From contig PLPK01000044.1 in NCBI GenBank assembly GCA_003159795.1, positions 1-36,868 of the forward strand: 36,868 bases of DNA. Reading direction: 5' to 3'. The position numbers and the translations under genes are program-made. The notes below the pieces were generated by a model. That model was not told where the DNA came from and ran no database searches. It was given only the letters and a program-made list of their open reading frames with translations. This DNA is from Acidimicrobiaceae bacterium (GTDB taxonomy: Bacteria > Actinomycetota > Acidimicrobiia > Acidimicrobiales > Bog-793). This document shows positions 8,545 to 16,874 of this stretch, in pieces. The first letter of the stretch is position 1, and each line of letters begins with the position of its first letter.

Positions 8545-9393
8545 ATGGCGGTTCGGGTAGTCACCGACAGCTCCGCGGACCTGCCGCCTGCCATCGCCGC
8601 CGAGCTGTCGATCGAGGTCGTCCCGCTGAAGGTGTCCTTCGGGGACGAGGAGTTCACCGACGGGGTGGACCTCTCCCCGGCGGCGTTCTGGGACCGCCTG
8701 CGGGCCTCGGAGGTACTCCCCCACACGACGTCGCCCTCCCCCGGTGATTTCGGGCGCGCCTTCGCCAGGTTGGACGACGACGGCGCCGACGGCATCGTCT
8801 GCGTGACGCTCTCCTCCCAGGTCTCCGGCACCCACCAGTCCGCCCGGGTAGCCGCCGGGAGCTTCTCCGGCCGCTGCCCGGTCGCCGTCGTCGACTCACT
8901 GTCGGTGTCGGCGGGCCTCGGCAACCTCTGCCGCGCCGCTGCCCGGCGCGGGGCAGAGGGGGCGGATCTCGCGACCGTGGTGGCCGAGATCGAGCAGCTG
9001 CGGCACGCCGCCGCCTTCTGCGGCACACCGGAGACCCTCGAGTACCTGCGACGCGGTGGCCGGATCGGGGCCGCCCAGGCCCTGCTGGGCTCGGCCCTCT
9101 CCATCCGCCCACTCCTGCGATTCGACAAGGGGATGGTCGAGGTTGCCGGGAAGGTCCGCACCCGCCTGCGGTCCCTCTCCTGGATCGTCGACTCCGTCGC
9201 CGCCGACTACCCGGTCGAGAGCGTCACGGCCTTCCACGCGGACGCCGCCGACCTGGACGTCTTCCTCGCGATGCTCGGGGCCCAGGTGCCCGACCAGGAG
9301 GTCGTCGTCGCGCTGATGGGGCCGGTCATGGGCACCCACCTCGGTCCGGGGGGCGTCGGCGCCACCTACTTCAAGACGGCCGTTCCGGGCTGA
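8545..9393 (+). CDS. DegV-family fatty-acid-binding protein
   Basis: A 282-residue EDD-fold protein. DegV/FakB proteins bind a fatty acid and present it to a kinase (FakA) for phosphorylation. The family signature VVTDSSADLP is at the N-terminus (5-14), followed by the VVPLKVSFGDEEFTDGVDLS region. TSPSPGDF and the SGTHQSA stretch that hold the lipid carboxylate follow, and GPVMGTHLGPGGVG lies near the end. The length is typical. The ATG at 8545 follows a GGGATGAG stretch. A DhaK/FakA-type kinase gene, often a neighbour, is not in the window. The protein converges on the tRNA gene. Confidence 0.88.
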   Translation: MAVRVVTDSSADLPPAIAAELSIEVVPLKVSFGDEEFTDGVDLSPAAFWDRLRASEVLPHTTSPSPGDFGRAFARLDDDGADGIVCVTLSSQVSGTHQSARVAAGSFSGRCPVAVVDSLSVSAGLGNLCRAAARRGAEGADLATVVAEIEQLRHAAAFCGTPETLEYLRRGGRIGAAQALLGSALSIRPLLRFDKGMVEVAGKVRTRLRSLSWIVDSVAADYPVESVTAFHADAADLDVFLAMLGAQVPDQEVVVALMGPVMGTHLGPGGVGATYFKTAVPG

Positions 9394-9426
9394 CCGGCCG
9401 CGGGCCGCGACGGCTCTGGGCGTTCG

Positions 9427-9500
9427 TGGGGACGGAGGGGATCGAACCCTCACTGTGGGCGTTTTAAGCGCCCTGCCTCTGCCGGTTGGGCTACGTCCCC
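9427..9500 (-). tRNA. tRNA-Leu(UAA) with a short variable loop
   Basis: A cloverleaf folds on the minus strand. The acceptor arms GGGGACG and CGTCCCC pair fully and the discriminator is A73. The D arm is Leu-like, with G18G19 and a three-pair stem closed by a C13-A22 mismatch. The anticodon stem GGGCG/CGCCC encloses loop CTTAAAA with anticodon TAA (9464-9466). The T arm is GAGGG-TTCGATC-CCCTC. CCA is not encoded. The oddity is the variable region of five nucleotides: bacterial tRNA-Leu normally has a long type II arm. The first ten nucleotides overlap the 3' end of the same-strand esterase gene, whose TAG stop is T8-A9-G10 of the tRNA. It could be a functional unusual Leu isoacceptor, a tRNA of altered identity, or a decaying copy. 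Confidence 0.8.
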
Positions 9501-11113
9501 GCGTCCCTGCCTCCCTCGGGGGCGACGAGCGCCACGTCGCGACGCCGGGCACCCTCGATCGGGCCGCCGAAACCGTAGCGGCCGAGCCGCTCCTCCCAGA
9601 ACCGGCGCTCGGGCTCGTAGGGCGCGTCGACGAGCTCCGTCGTGGGGCCGAACCGCATCGTCGCCCGCCGCGCCGCCTCGTAGCGCGGCCAGTTCCCGGT
9701 GAGTTCGTTCGACGGGTCGCCCGAACGGGCGAAGGCGACCCAGGAGGCCTGCATCTCGTCCGAGAGCCGGAAGGCGTCCTCCCCGGTGCCGGAGAACAGC
9801 CCGATGACCGGCTCGTGCAGCGTGCCGAAGACGAACGGGAGCTCGACGCCGTGGCAGGCGCCAAGGCTGCCGTCGGCGAAGGGCGAGGTCCAGTCGAACA
9901 GGTAGGCGTACGTCGCCGGCCGCCGGCTGCGGTGGGCGTCGGCGAGGCGGAGCTGGGGGACGCGGAAGATCCAGTCGGTCACGATGGCGTCGAGCAGCGC
10001 CCGCGGGGTCACCGGCTCGCCGCGACTCTCCCGCGCCGCGCCGTACGCGGCGATCGCCTCGCGGGCAAGCGCATCGTCCGCGATCCCCGCGCCCCGCAGA
10101 TAACGGCCGATGAGCACCTCGAGCTCGGCCTCGGGAAGGTCCCGCCCGGCGAGGACGGCGTACGAGAAGAGCTTGAACTCGTCGCGGTTCGACCCGATGA
10201 GGAGGTCGACGCCCGCCGACGCGCCGGCCACGATGGCGTCCTCGGGCGGGATGGCCAGCAAGCCGCCGTCGACAACCGGCTGGAAGGGGAGCCCGAACCC
10301 GTCGTCGACCTCGGCGCTGACCTCGATCTGTGCGGCGAGCAGGTCGTCGGCCGGGATGCGGGCGAGAGCCTCGCGGCTCGGGGCGCCAAGGCCCAGGACA
10401 GCGGCCAGGCGTCGCGCGACGCGGGCCGCCGGCGGCGGGTCGATCGCCAGCGCGGCACCGCTCTGGACGATCGCCCGGCCGAACAACCCCCGCGCCGCCG
10501 GTGCGGCCAACAAGTCGCAGATCGACATCGCGCCCGCCGACTCGCCGAACACCGTGACGGTCGACGGGTCGCCGCCGAAGGAGCCGATGTTGTCACGCAC
10601 CCAGCCCAGCGCGGCGATCTGGTCGAGCAGCCCCCAGTTGGCGAACCCCCCGCTCTCGTCGTCGGCGAGGGACGGGTGGGCGAGAAAACCGAATGCGCCG
10701 AGCCGGTAGTTGAAGGTGACGACGACGACGCCGCGGGCGGCCAGCCGATCCGCCCGGTACATGACCCCCGACCCGCTGCCGTTGGCGAAGGCCCCGCCGT
10801 GGACGAAGACCATCACCGGCAACGGCCCCCCCACCCCCTCCGGGGACCAGACGTTGCACACCAGGCAGTTCTCGTCCTGCTCGACGGGATCGCCGGGGAA
10901 GTAGCTGCCGATGCCGGAGGGGGGCTGCGGCGCGACCGGCCCGAACGCCGAGGCGTCGCGCCTGCGCGACCACGAGGGCCCCGGCTGCGGCGGCCGGAAA
11001 CGCAGGGGGCCGACCGGCGGCGCGGCGTACGGGATGCCCCGGAACGACCACACGCCGTCGACCTCGACCCCGCGCACCGTCCCGGCACGGATCGTGACGG
11101 TTCCCTCGGACAA
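9491..11113 (-). CDS. Type B carboxylesterase
   Basis: A 540-residue alpha/beta hydrolase of the carboxylesterase/para-nitrobenzyl esterase family, of usual length and without a clear signal peptide. The oxyanion hole is HGGAF (105-109), the nucleophile Ser192 lies in GESAGA, the acid is Glu312 in SNRDE, and the base is His421 in [28 protein letters not shown] near the N-terminus (24-39) and EDCL-like [10 protein letters not shown] positions are also typical. The natural substrate cannot be read. The start is TTG with GGGAGG about 7 nt upstream. The stop codon TAG lies inside the downstream tRNA gene, so the tRNA must be cut from, or transcribed separately from, the esterase mRNA. Confidence 0.9.
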   Translation of the reverse strand: MSEGTVTIRAGTVRGVEVDGVWSFRGIPYAAPPVGPLRFRPPQPGPSWSRRRDASAFGPVAPQPPSGIGSYFPGDPVEQDENCLVCNVWSPEGVGGPLPVMVFVHGGAFANGSGSGVMYRADRLAARGVVVVTFNYRLGAFGFLAHPSLADDESGGFANWGLLDQIAALGWVRDNIGSFGGDPSTVTVFGESAGAMSICDLLAAPAARGLFGRAIVQSGAALAIDPPPAARVARRLAAVLGLGAPSREALARIPADDLLAAQIEVSAEVDDGFGLPFQPVVDGGLLAIPPEDAIVAGASAGVDLLIGSNRDEFKLFSYAVLAGRDLPEAELEVLIGRYLRGAGIADDALAREAIAAYGAARESRGEPVTPRALLDAIVTDWIFRVPQLRLADAHRSRRPATYAYLFDWTSPFADGSLGACHGVELPFVFGTLHEPVIGLFSGTGEDAFRLSDEMQASWVAFARSGDPSNELTGNWPRYEAARRATMRFGPTTELVDAPYEPERRFWEERLGRYGFGGPIEGARRRDVALVAPEGGRDAGT

Positions 11114-11205
11114 CGCGACCCCTCCCGGCGGGCACGGACGGCCTTGCCGGGCGCGACGCTATCGGGTCCGCCGGCCCCTCTCACCTGGTCGTTCGAAGGC
11201 AGCAC

Positions 11206-11234
11206 TTGACTCTTGCTCCCAATGTGGCCAAAGT
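11206..11234 (+). promoter_or_regulatory. Possible promoter of the NlpC/P60 gene
   Basis: TTGACT (11206-11211) is a good -35 hexamer. CAAAGT (11229-11234) follows after 17 bp but is a poor -10. Transcription would begin at or next to the GTG start at 11241, giving a very short or absent leader. It lies in the 127-bp divergent gap with the esterase gene. Confidence 0.3.
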
Positions 11235-11240
11235 TAATGG

Positions 11241-12482
11241 GTGTTATCGGTGAGGTTGAGGGGGTCGATCGCGCCCCTCCTTGGCGCGGCCGTCCTCGCG
11301 GGGGTGTGGATCTCCCCGGTGGCGGCATCGCCCGGCGCCCCCGGGGGGCCGACGAACGCCCAGATCCAGGTGGCCCGCGCCAAGGCGATTCAGCTCATGC
11401 AGCTGATCAGCGCCGACAACGAGCGCGAACAGATCGCCGGCGAGCGCTACGACCAGGCCAACGTCGTGATCGGGCTGGCAGAGAAACAGCTGGCCTCGCT
11501 CCACAAGAAGATCAGCCGCGAGGATGCCAACATCGCCACCGGTACGCGCCGCGTCCAACGGGCCGCCGTCGAGGCCTACGTCGAAGGCGGCAACGGTGGC
11601 GGTGGCACGGCGCAGTTCGCCAGCCTGCTCACCAACTCGCTCACCAACTCCGAGTCGATCACCACCTACGCCGGGGTCGCGACGACCTCGCTTCACGAAG
11701 CCGTCGTCCGCCTCGTCGCCGAGAAGACCCGGCTCCTGGCGAACCAGTCGGCGGCCCGGATCCAGGTGAGCAGCGCCCGCGACGCCGCCCGCAGCTCGTC
11801 GGCAGCCCGCGTCGCGGCGGCGTCCGCCGGGCAGTCGACGGCGGCGGCGCTCGACCAGGTCAAGGGCCAGCTCGCCACGCTGATCGAGCAACGTGCTCTG
11901 GCCATCGCACAGCAGAAGGCCGCCGAGGCCCAGGCGGCCAAGTCGGCGGCGGCCCGCGACGCCTACGCGAAGAGCGCCGAGGAGTACGGCGCGCTGGCGA
12001 CCCAGTTCGGCGGGGGGAACGCCGCGGCGGCCGAGGCGGCCGAGGCACAGGCGGCGCTCGCCAGCGAGGTCGGCCGCCTGCCGCTCGCCCCGGCGGGCCA
12101 GACGGCGGCGGGTGACCTCGCCGTCCAGAAGGCCGAGAGCTACCTCGGCGTCCCCTACGTCTGGGGCGGCGCCGGTCCCGACGGCTTCGACTGCTCCGGG
12201 CTCACGATGGTCGCCTGGGCGGCGGCGGGCGTCAGCCTGACCCACAGCGCCTGGTACCAGTACCGGGAGACGACGCACGTGCCCCTGTCGGCGATCAAGC
12301 CCGGCGACCTGCTCTTCTACGAGTTCCCGAACGACGGGTCCAATCCGATCAGCCACGTCGCGATGTACGTCGGCTCGGGACCGTACGGGACGGAGACGAT
12401 CATCCAGGCGCCCGAGACCGGCGAGACCGTGTCGTACTCGCCGATGTACTACTTCGGCTTCGTCGCCGCCGGCCAGCCCTGA
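11241..12482 (+). CDS. Secreted NlpC/P60 peptidoglycan endopeptidase with coiled coil
   Basis: The 413-residue product begins with a basic n-region and a hydrophobic segment ending near VAAS (about 1-30), a Sec signal peptide. Residues 40-290 are Ala-rich and helical, a PcsB/RipA-like coiled coil. The C-terminal NlpC/P60 domain has the catalytic Cys318 in GFDCSG and His372 in ISHVAMYVG. The third polar position appears to be Gln389 (IIQAP), where His or Asn is more usual. Such enzymes cut the D-Glu to diamino-acid bond of peptide stems during growth and division. The coiled coil resembles that of the Rpf-like protein at 18973. The start GTG has no good ribosome binding site and may be leaderless. 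Confidence 0.88.
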   Translation: MLSVRLRGSIAPLLGAAVLAGVWISPVAASPGAPGGPTNAQIQVARAKAIQLMQLISADNEREQIAGERYDQANVVIGLAEKQLASLHKKISREDANIATGTRRVQRAAVEAYVEGGNGGGGTAQFASLLTNSLTNSESITTYAGVATTSLHEAVVRLVAEKTRLLANQSAARIQVSSARDAARSSSAARVAAASAGQSTAAALDQVKGQLATLIEQRALAIAQQKAAEAQAAKSAAARDAYAKSAEEYGALATQFGGGNAAAAEAAEAQAALASEVGRLPLAPAGQTAAGDLAVQKAESYLGVPYVWGGAGPDGFDCSGLTMVAWAAAGVSLTHSAWYQYRETTHVPLSAIKPGDLLFYEFPNDGSNPISHVAMYVGSGPYGTETIIQAPETGETVSYSPMYYFGFVAAGQP

Positions 12483-12493
12483 CAGGCGGCGAC

Positions 12494-13111
12494 TCAGGCG
12501 CCCGCCGGTTCGATCCAGTCGGCGCGGTACGCCGCGCGCCGCGCGGCCCAGTCCTCGGCGGTGATGGAGTAGCGGACGTGGTCCTCCCAGACGCCGTCGA
12601 TCTCAAGGTAGCTGCGGGCGACCCCCTCCTCAGCGAGACCGAGCTTCTCGGCCACCCGCCGACTCGGACGGTTGCGCGGGATGATCGCCACCTGGATGCG
12701 GTGCAGGGCGAGCTCGTCGAAGGCGAACCCGAACACGACGACGCAGGACTCCGGCACGTAGCCCCGGCCGGCGTGCGCCTCGTCGATCCAGTAGCCGAGA
12801 TAGGCGCTCTGGGCGGCGCCGCGCTGGATCGAGGAGAGGTTGATCTCGCCGGCGAAGGTCCGGCCGAGGAAGATCCCGTAGCTATAGGCGGTGCCCAGCT
12901 GGCGGTCGCGCTCGCGCATCGCGCAGCGGGCGGCGAACGAGGCGCGGTCCTCGGCGAGGTAGGGCCCGCCGGCGCGCCGCGGCTCCCAGTGGACGAGCCA
13001 CTCGCGGGCGCGCGTGCGCACCTCGAGCCAGGCGCGATAGTCACCGGCCCGCAGCTGGCGCAGTGTCACGCGCCGCCCGGCCAGCTCCAGGCCGAGGTCG
13101 CGCCCGCTCAA
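12494..13111 (-). CDS. GNAT N-acetyltransferase, RimJ/RimL-like
   Basis: A 205-residue acetyl-CoA-dependent acetyltransferase of the Acetyltransf_3 group. It shows VTLRQLRAGDYRAWLEVR at the N-terminus (15-32), typical of RimJ-like proteins. The LGYWIDEAHAGRGYVPES segment has the strand-turn with the acetyl-CoA loop, and ALHRIQVAIIPRNRPSRRVAEKLGL is the classic C-terminal part of the fold. RimJ acetylates the N-terminal alanine of ribosomal protein S5, but relatives also modify antibiotics and metabolites, so the substrate is open. The start is TTG with a weak GGGCGG-type site. It converges on the NlpC/P60 gene with an 11-bp gap and diverges from the GT2 gene. Confidence 0.82.
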   Translation of the reverse strand: MSGRDLGLELAGRRVTLRQLRAGDYRAWLEVRTRAREWLVHWEPRRAGGPYLAEDRASFAARCAMRERDRQLGTAYSYGIFLGRTFAGEINLSSIQRGAAQSAYLGYWIDEAHAGRGYVPESCVVVFGFAFDELALHRIQVAIIPRNRPSRRVAEKLGLAEEGVARSYLEIDGVWEDHVRYSITAEDWAARRAAYRADWIEPAGA

Positions 13112-13281
13112 CCCGACCGCCCGGCGCGACGACGCCGTCCCGGCGGGCGGAATCCGACGACGGTCCGCAAGGTGGAGTCCACGGACTCATCGTGCCAGAT
13201 CCCCCGGCGATTCTCACCACCTACACTCGGCCGGAATCGGGCCGTCGCGATCGTCGGGACGACGAACCCGATCGAGTGGCG

Positions 13282-15231
13282 ATGACGGGTCAACACAGCT
13301 TCCCGGACAGCGAGAACGAGCTCGCCCGCCTCGTCGCCGCGCTCGATTGGGCGACGGGCCAACTCGACGCCTTCGCCGACGCCGACCCGGCCCGGGCGAC
13401 CGACCACTGGTACGGGCGCGACGCGGACGATCTCGGCACGAACGGGGATTCCGCCCGTCCCGGCATCGCCCATCCCCTCGACGCCGGAGAGGATCGCCGC
13501 GCCTACCACCACTGGCTCGCCCAGCGGGGCGAGCCGACCAACATCGGCTCACCGCGGTCAGAGTCGCGCCGCACCCCGGCGACGAAACGACCCCGCTGGG
13601 CGACGCCAACCTTCACCGTCGTCGCGCCGGCGGGCGACGCCCCGGCGGAGCTCCTGGCACGCTGCGTCGGGTCGATCCTCGCCCAGTCCTACGCCGGCTG
13701 GGAACTCGTGGTCGTCGCCGGGTCCTCCCCCGACGCGTCGGGCTACCTCGCCTCGCTGGCGAAGGTCGACCACCGTGTGGCCGTGCTCGCCGACAACGGG
13801 GCGACGACAACCGAAGCGGTCAACACCGCGATCGCCACGGGCCATGGCGAGTTCACCGCCCTTGTCGGGGCGTGCGACGAACTCGCGCCGGACGCTCTCG
13901 AGAACATCGCCGCGCGAATCACCGGGACGGCGGACGCCGACGTCGTCTACACCGACGAAGACCGGGTCGATCCCGCCGGGGAGCGATTCGCGCCGGACCT
14001 CAAGCCCGCCTGGTCGCCGGACCTCTACCTCGGCTGCGACTACGTCGGCCACCTCGTCGCCGTGCGGCGCGCCCTCGCCGTCGAGCTCGGCGGGCTGCGC
14101 GCGGAGTTCGGCACCGCCGCCGAGTACGACCTCGTGCTGCGCGCGAGCGAGAGGGCCCGCTCGATCGTGCACGTGCCGGGCATCGCCTACCACCGGCGAC
14201 AGACCGCGGCACGCCTTCCCAGGAAGGCGGACCCCGACGGCGAGGCGAATCGGCGGGTGATCGCCGACGCGCTTTCGCGCCGGGGAGAACAGGCCGAGAT
14301 CGAGGCGGGACCCGTCGAGGGACAGTTCAACATCCGCCGGGGCTTTGCGGAACAGCCGCTCGTCAGCACCATCATCCCGTTCCGCGACGAACCCGCCTTG
14401 CTCGCGAAATGCATCTCCTCGATCCGCAGGGCACCCGGTTACGGCCACCTCGAACTCGTCCTCGTCGACAACGACAGTGAGCTGCCGGAGACCAAGGCGC
14501 TCGTCGAGCGGCTCGTGGCCGAGCCCGGGGTGCAGCTCATCAAGGCGCCGGGCCCTTTCAACTGGTCGGCGATCAACAACGCCGCCGTGCGGGCGTGCCA
14601 GGGCGAGCTCGTCTTGTTCATGAACAACGACATCGAGGCCGTGAAGCCGCGCTGGCTCGAGCCCCTCGTCGGGCACGCATTGCGAAGGGAAGTCGGCGCC
14701 GTCGGGGCGCGCCTTTTGTACCCGGACGGGTCGCTCCAGCACGGCGGGGTCGTCTTCGGCCTCGGTGGGCTGGCGGCCCACGTGCTGCGCGGCTTGCCAG
14801 GCGACCGGCCCGGCTACGGCGCGATGGCGACCCAGACCCGGGACTGCTCGGCTGTCACCGGCGCCTGCATGATGGCGAGACGCGAGGTGTTCGAGGCGGT
14901 CGGGGGATTCGACGAGGAGCTGTCAGTGTCGTTCAACGACGTCGACTTCTGCCTGAAGCTGCGGGAGGCCGGCTACCTCGTCGTCTACACACCGCTCACC
15001 GAGCTGGTCCACCATGAGTCACGTTCCCGGGGCCACACTGAGGACTCCGCGGCCCACGACCGGATCCTCGCCCGCTGGGGGCCGATGATCGCCGCGGGCG
15101 ACCCCTACTACAACGCGCTCCTTAGCAAATGGCGAGACTGGTGCCCGATCTCGACGGTACAGGAGGACGAACGATGGACGGACTTTCAGAGAACGACACT
15201 CTCGACGCCGCAACCATCGTCGAGCAGCTGA
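13282..15231 (+). CDS. Glycosyltransferase family 2, tandem GT-A domains
   Basis: The 649-residue protein has an N-terminal region of unknown fold (1-105) followed by two GT-A domains. The first runs from about 108 to 345 and carries VVYTDEDRVD (221-230), but its usual DHDD metal motif reads GACDEL (196-201) and may be inactive. The second runs from about 358 to 620 with STIIPFRDE, ELVLVDNDS (391-399) and FMNNDIEAV (446-453), followed by GGFDEELSVSFNDVDF. This layout occurs in rhamnosyltransferase-like proteins that build surface polysaccharides. The ATG at 13282 follows GAGTGG. The frame stays open upstream, but that part lies antisense to the start of the acetyltransferase gene. Its end overlaps the next gene by 58 bp. 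Confidence 0.85.
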   Translation: MTGQHSFPDSENELARLVAALDWATGQLDAFADADPARATDHWYGRDADDLGTNGDSARPGIAHPLDAGEDRRAYHHWLAQRGEPTNIGSPRSESRRTPATKRPRWATPTFTVVAPAGDAPAELLARCVGSILAQSYAGWELVVVAGSSPDASGYLASLAKVDHRVAVLADNGATTTEAVNTAIATGHGEFTALVGACDELAPDALENIAARITGTADADVVYTDEDRVDPAGERFAPDLKPAWSPDLYLGCDYVGHLVAVRRALAVELGGLRAEFGTAAEYDLVLRASERARSIVHVPGIAYHRRQTAARLPRKADPDGEANRRVIADALSRRGEQAEIEAGPVEGQFNIRRGFAEQPLVSTIIPFRDEPALLAKCISSIRRAPGYGHLELVLVDNDSELPETKALVERLVAEPGVQLIKAPGPFNWSAINNAAVRACQGELVLFMNNDIEAVKPRWLEPLVGHALRREVGAVGARLLYPDGSLQHGGVVFGLGGLAAHVLRGLPGDRPGYGAMATQTRDCSAVTGACMMARREVFEAVGGFDEELSVSFNDVDFCLKLREAGYLVVYTPLTELVHHESRSRGHTEDSAAHDRILARWGPMIAAGDPYYNALLSKWRDWCPISTVQEDERWTDFQRTTLSTPQPSSSS

Positions 15232-15650
15232 GGTCGCTCGTCGCCGAAGGCCGGCACGAGTACCCGCGCACCTGGATGCCGCGGGCGAGCTACGAGGATC
15301 TCGTCGCCGACGACGGGCGTGAGCCGATCCACCTCCACGAGAGCATCCACTACCTCCACCGCCACTGGAACATGGCGGACTCGCGTTCTTGCAAGGGGAT
15401 CGGCTGGGGACCGCAGGCGATCGTCCAGCGTCTGCTCAGCCGGATCGTCAACGGCGCGATGAGCCACTACTTCGCCGAAGAACAGATGTTCCGCTCGCAT
15501 CTCGCCCGGTCGATCGACGCCATCGCCTACCGCGTCGACAACCTCAACTACGCCGACCAGCGGGCGCTGCTCGGTGCGGTCCGGGAGGACCTCATCGAAC
15601 TCGCCCGCCACGTCGAACACCGGCTCGACACCCGCGAAGTCGACCGCTAG
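15174..15650 (+). CDS. Small helical protein of unknown function in a glycosylation cluster
   Basis: A 158-residue protein that I do not recognise with confidence. It is predicted to be mostly helical, with a conserved-looking LHESIHYLHRHWNM stretch (about 53-66) and a FAEEQMFRSHLARSIDAIA helix later. Similar helical segments are sometimes seen next to or fused with glycan methyltransferases and glycosyltransferases; that comparison is from memory. AGGAGG (15161-15166) lies 7 nt before the ATG at 15174, a strong start even though it sits 58 bp inside the GT2 gene. This suggests translational coupling. The next gene begins 6 bp after its stop. Confidence 0.65.
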   Translation: MDGLSENDTLDAATIVEQLRSLVAEGRHEYPRTWMPRASYEDLVADDGREPIHLHESIHYLHRHWNMADSRSCKGIGWGPQAIVQRLLSRIVNGAMSHYFAEEQMFRSHLARSIDAIAYRVDNLNYADQRALLGAVREDLIELARHVEHRLDTREVDR

Positions 15651-15656
15651 ACCGAG

Positions 15657-16874
15657 GTGGCCAACTCCCCGGCCGTGCCGTCACGAGCTCGGCTCCCCGT
15701 CGTCGCGATCGTGACGCGCCATTGGGGCCAGGCCGCCAATGAGGCGGCCGCCGCGACGCGACTCGTCGCCGGGGCGCTCGCCCGCCACGCCGACGTGGCG
15801 GTCGTCCAGCTCGTGGAGAACGCCGGCGCGACCTACCTCGACAGCGTCTTTGAGATCCACCCCGCCGCCGTCCACGGGGCGAACCCGCGCCGCTCGGCGC
15901 TCTTGCGCGCCGCGCTGAACGGACACGCCGACGCCGCTGGCCCACCGCCCGCCGCGGCCGAGCTCCTGCGCCGGTACGGCGGGGAGGCACCCGAGGTCGA
16001 GGGGGAGCTCAACAAGATCGCCCCCGACGCTGTCGTGTTGGCCGGGGTCGACCAGCCCTGGGACGTCTCGGTGCTCGGCCGACCCGGCGACGGGAGCCGG
16101 CCCCCGGTCCTCGTGATCCCTTTCCTCGACGCCGGACGGCCGGTGCCGGCGGAGATCGTGCGGCTCGTCGAGCACGCCGACCGGATCGGGACGATCCACC
16201 CCGACGAGCGCGCGACCCTCGTCGGGCTCGCACCCGGACGGGAACGCGACATCGTGCCCGTTGACCTCGCCATCGGCGTGAACCGCCACGCCACGGCGGA
16301 TCCGCTCGCCGGCGTCGCCGCCTTCGGCAAGTACGTCCTGTTGATCAGGCGCTTCCCGGCGGGGGGACCGCGCCTCGAGCGCTCAGTGAACGCCGAGACG
16401 CTCCCCACGATCCTCGACGGCCTCTCGGTCGCCGAGGTCGACGGTGAGACGTGGCGGATCTGTGACGACCACAACACCGCGGTCCTGCCGGTGAACCCGA
16501 GCGGGGTGAACTTCGCCCGGCTCGTCGCCCGCGCCCGGGCGACGATCGACGTCCGGCCCCCCGGTCCGGTCGGCACGATGGCCATCGAGTCGATGCTGCT
16601 CGGCGTCCCTGCCGTCGTGCCCGATGGTTCGGCCGCCAAGGCGCATGTCGCCGCAGCCAACGGAGGCCTGTGGTACCGGAACATCGGGGAGCTGTTCGAC
16701 GCCGTGCGCGTCCTCGTGCGCACGCCCATCGGTGCGGTGCTCGCCAGGCAGGGTCGCGCCTACACGCAGACAAGGCACGGGGACATCGATGACTTCGTCG
16801 CCCGCATGGCCGCCCTCGTGCTCGGTCACCGCCCGGCGGCCCCTCCCCACGGGGAGGCCGGCCGGGGGGTCTAG
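15657..16874 (+). CDS. GT-B-fold glycosyltransferase-like protein
   Basis: A 405-residue cytoplasmic protein with a Rossmann-like N-terminal half (VVAIVTRHWGQAANEAA..., which recalls donor/acceptor loops of GT4 enzymes). The C-terminal segment VGTMAIESMLLGVPAVVPDGSAAKAH (about 303-328) matches the EX7E-type donor-sugar region of GT-B glycosyltransferases, with Glu in AIESMLLG. The N-terminal half is less typical, so a family number is not given. The start is GTG with GAG just ahead. It is the third gene of a tight plus-strand cluster (GT2, small helical protein, GT-B). Its TAG stop overlaps the TAG stop of the opposite-strand ppx fusion at CTAG 16871-16874. Confidence 0.72.
   Translation: MANSPAVPSRARLPVVAIVTRHWGQAANEAAAATRLVAGALARHADVAVVQLVENAGATYLDSVFEIHPAAVHGANPRRSALLRAALNGHADAAGPPPAAAELLRRYGGEAPEVEGELNKIAPDAVVLAGVDQPWDVSVLGRPGDGSRPPVLVIPFLDAGRPVPAEIVRLVEHADRIGTIHPDERATLVGLAPGRERDIVPVDLAIGVNRHATADPLAGVAAFGKYVLLIRRFPAGGPRLERSVNAETLPTILDGLSVAEVDGETWRICDDHNTAVLPVNPSGVNFARLVARARATIDVRPPGPVGTMAIESMLLGVPAVVPDGSAAKAHVAAANGGLWYRNIGELFDAVRVLVRTPIGAVLARQGRAYTQTRHGDIDDFVARMAALVLGHRPAAPPHGEAGRGV

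Noticed and set aside
9427-9500. bldA-like UUA-codon control by the tRNA-Leu(UAA)
   Set aside because: I could not establish in-frame TTA codons in specific genes of the window by eye, so no regulatory claim is made.
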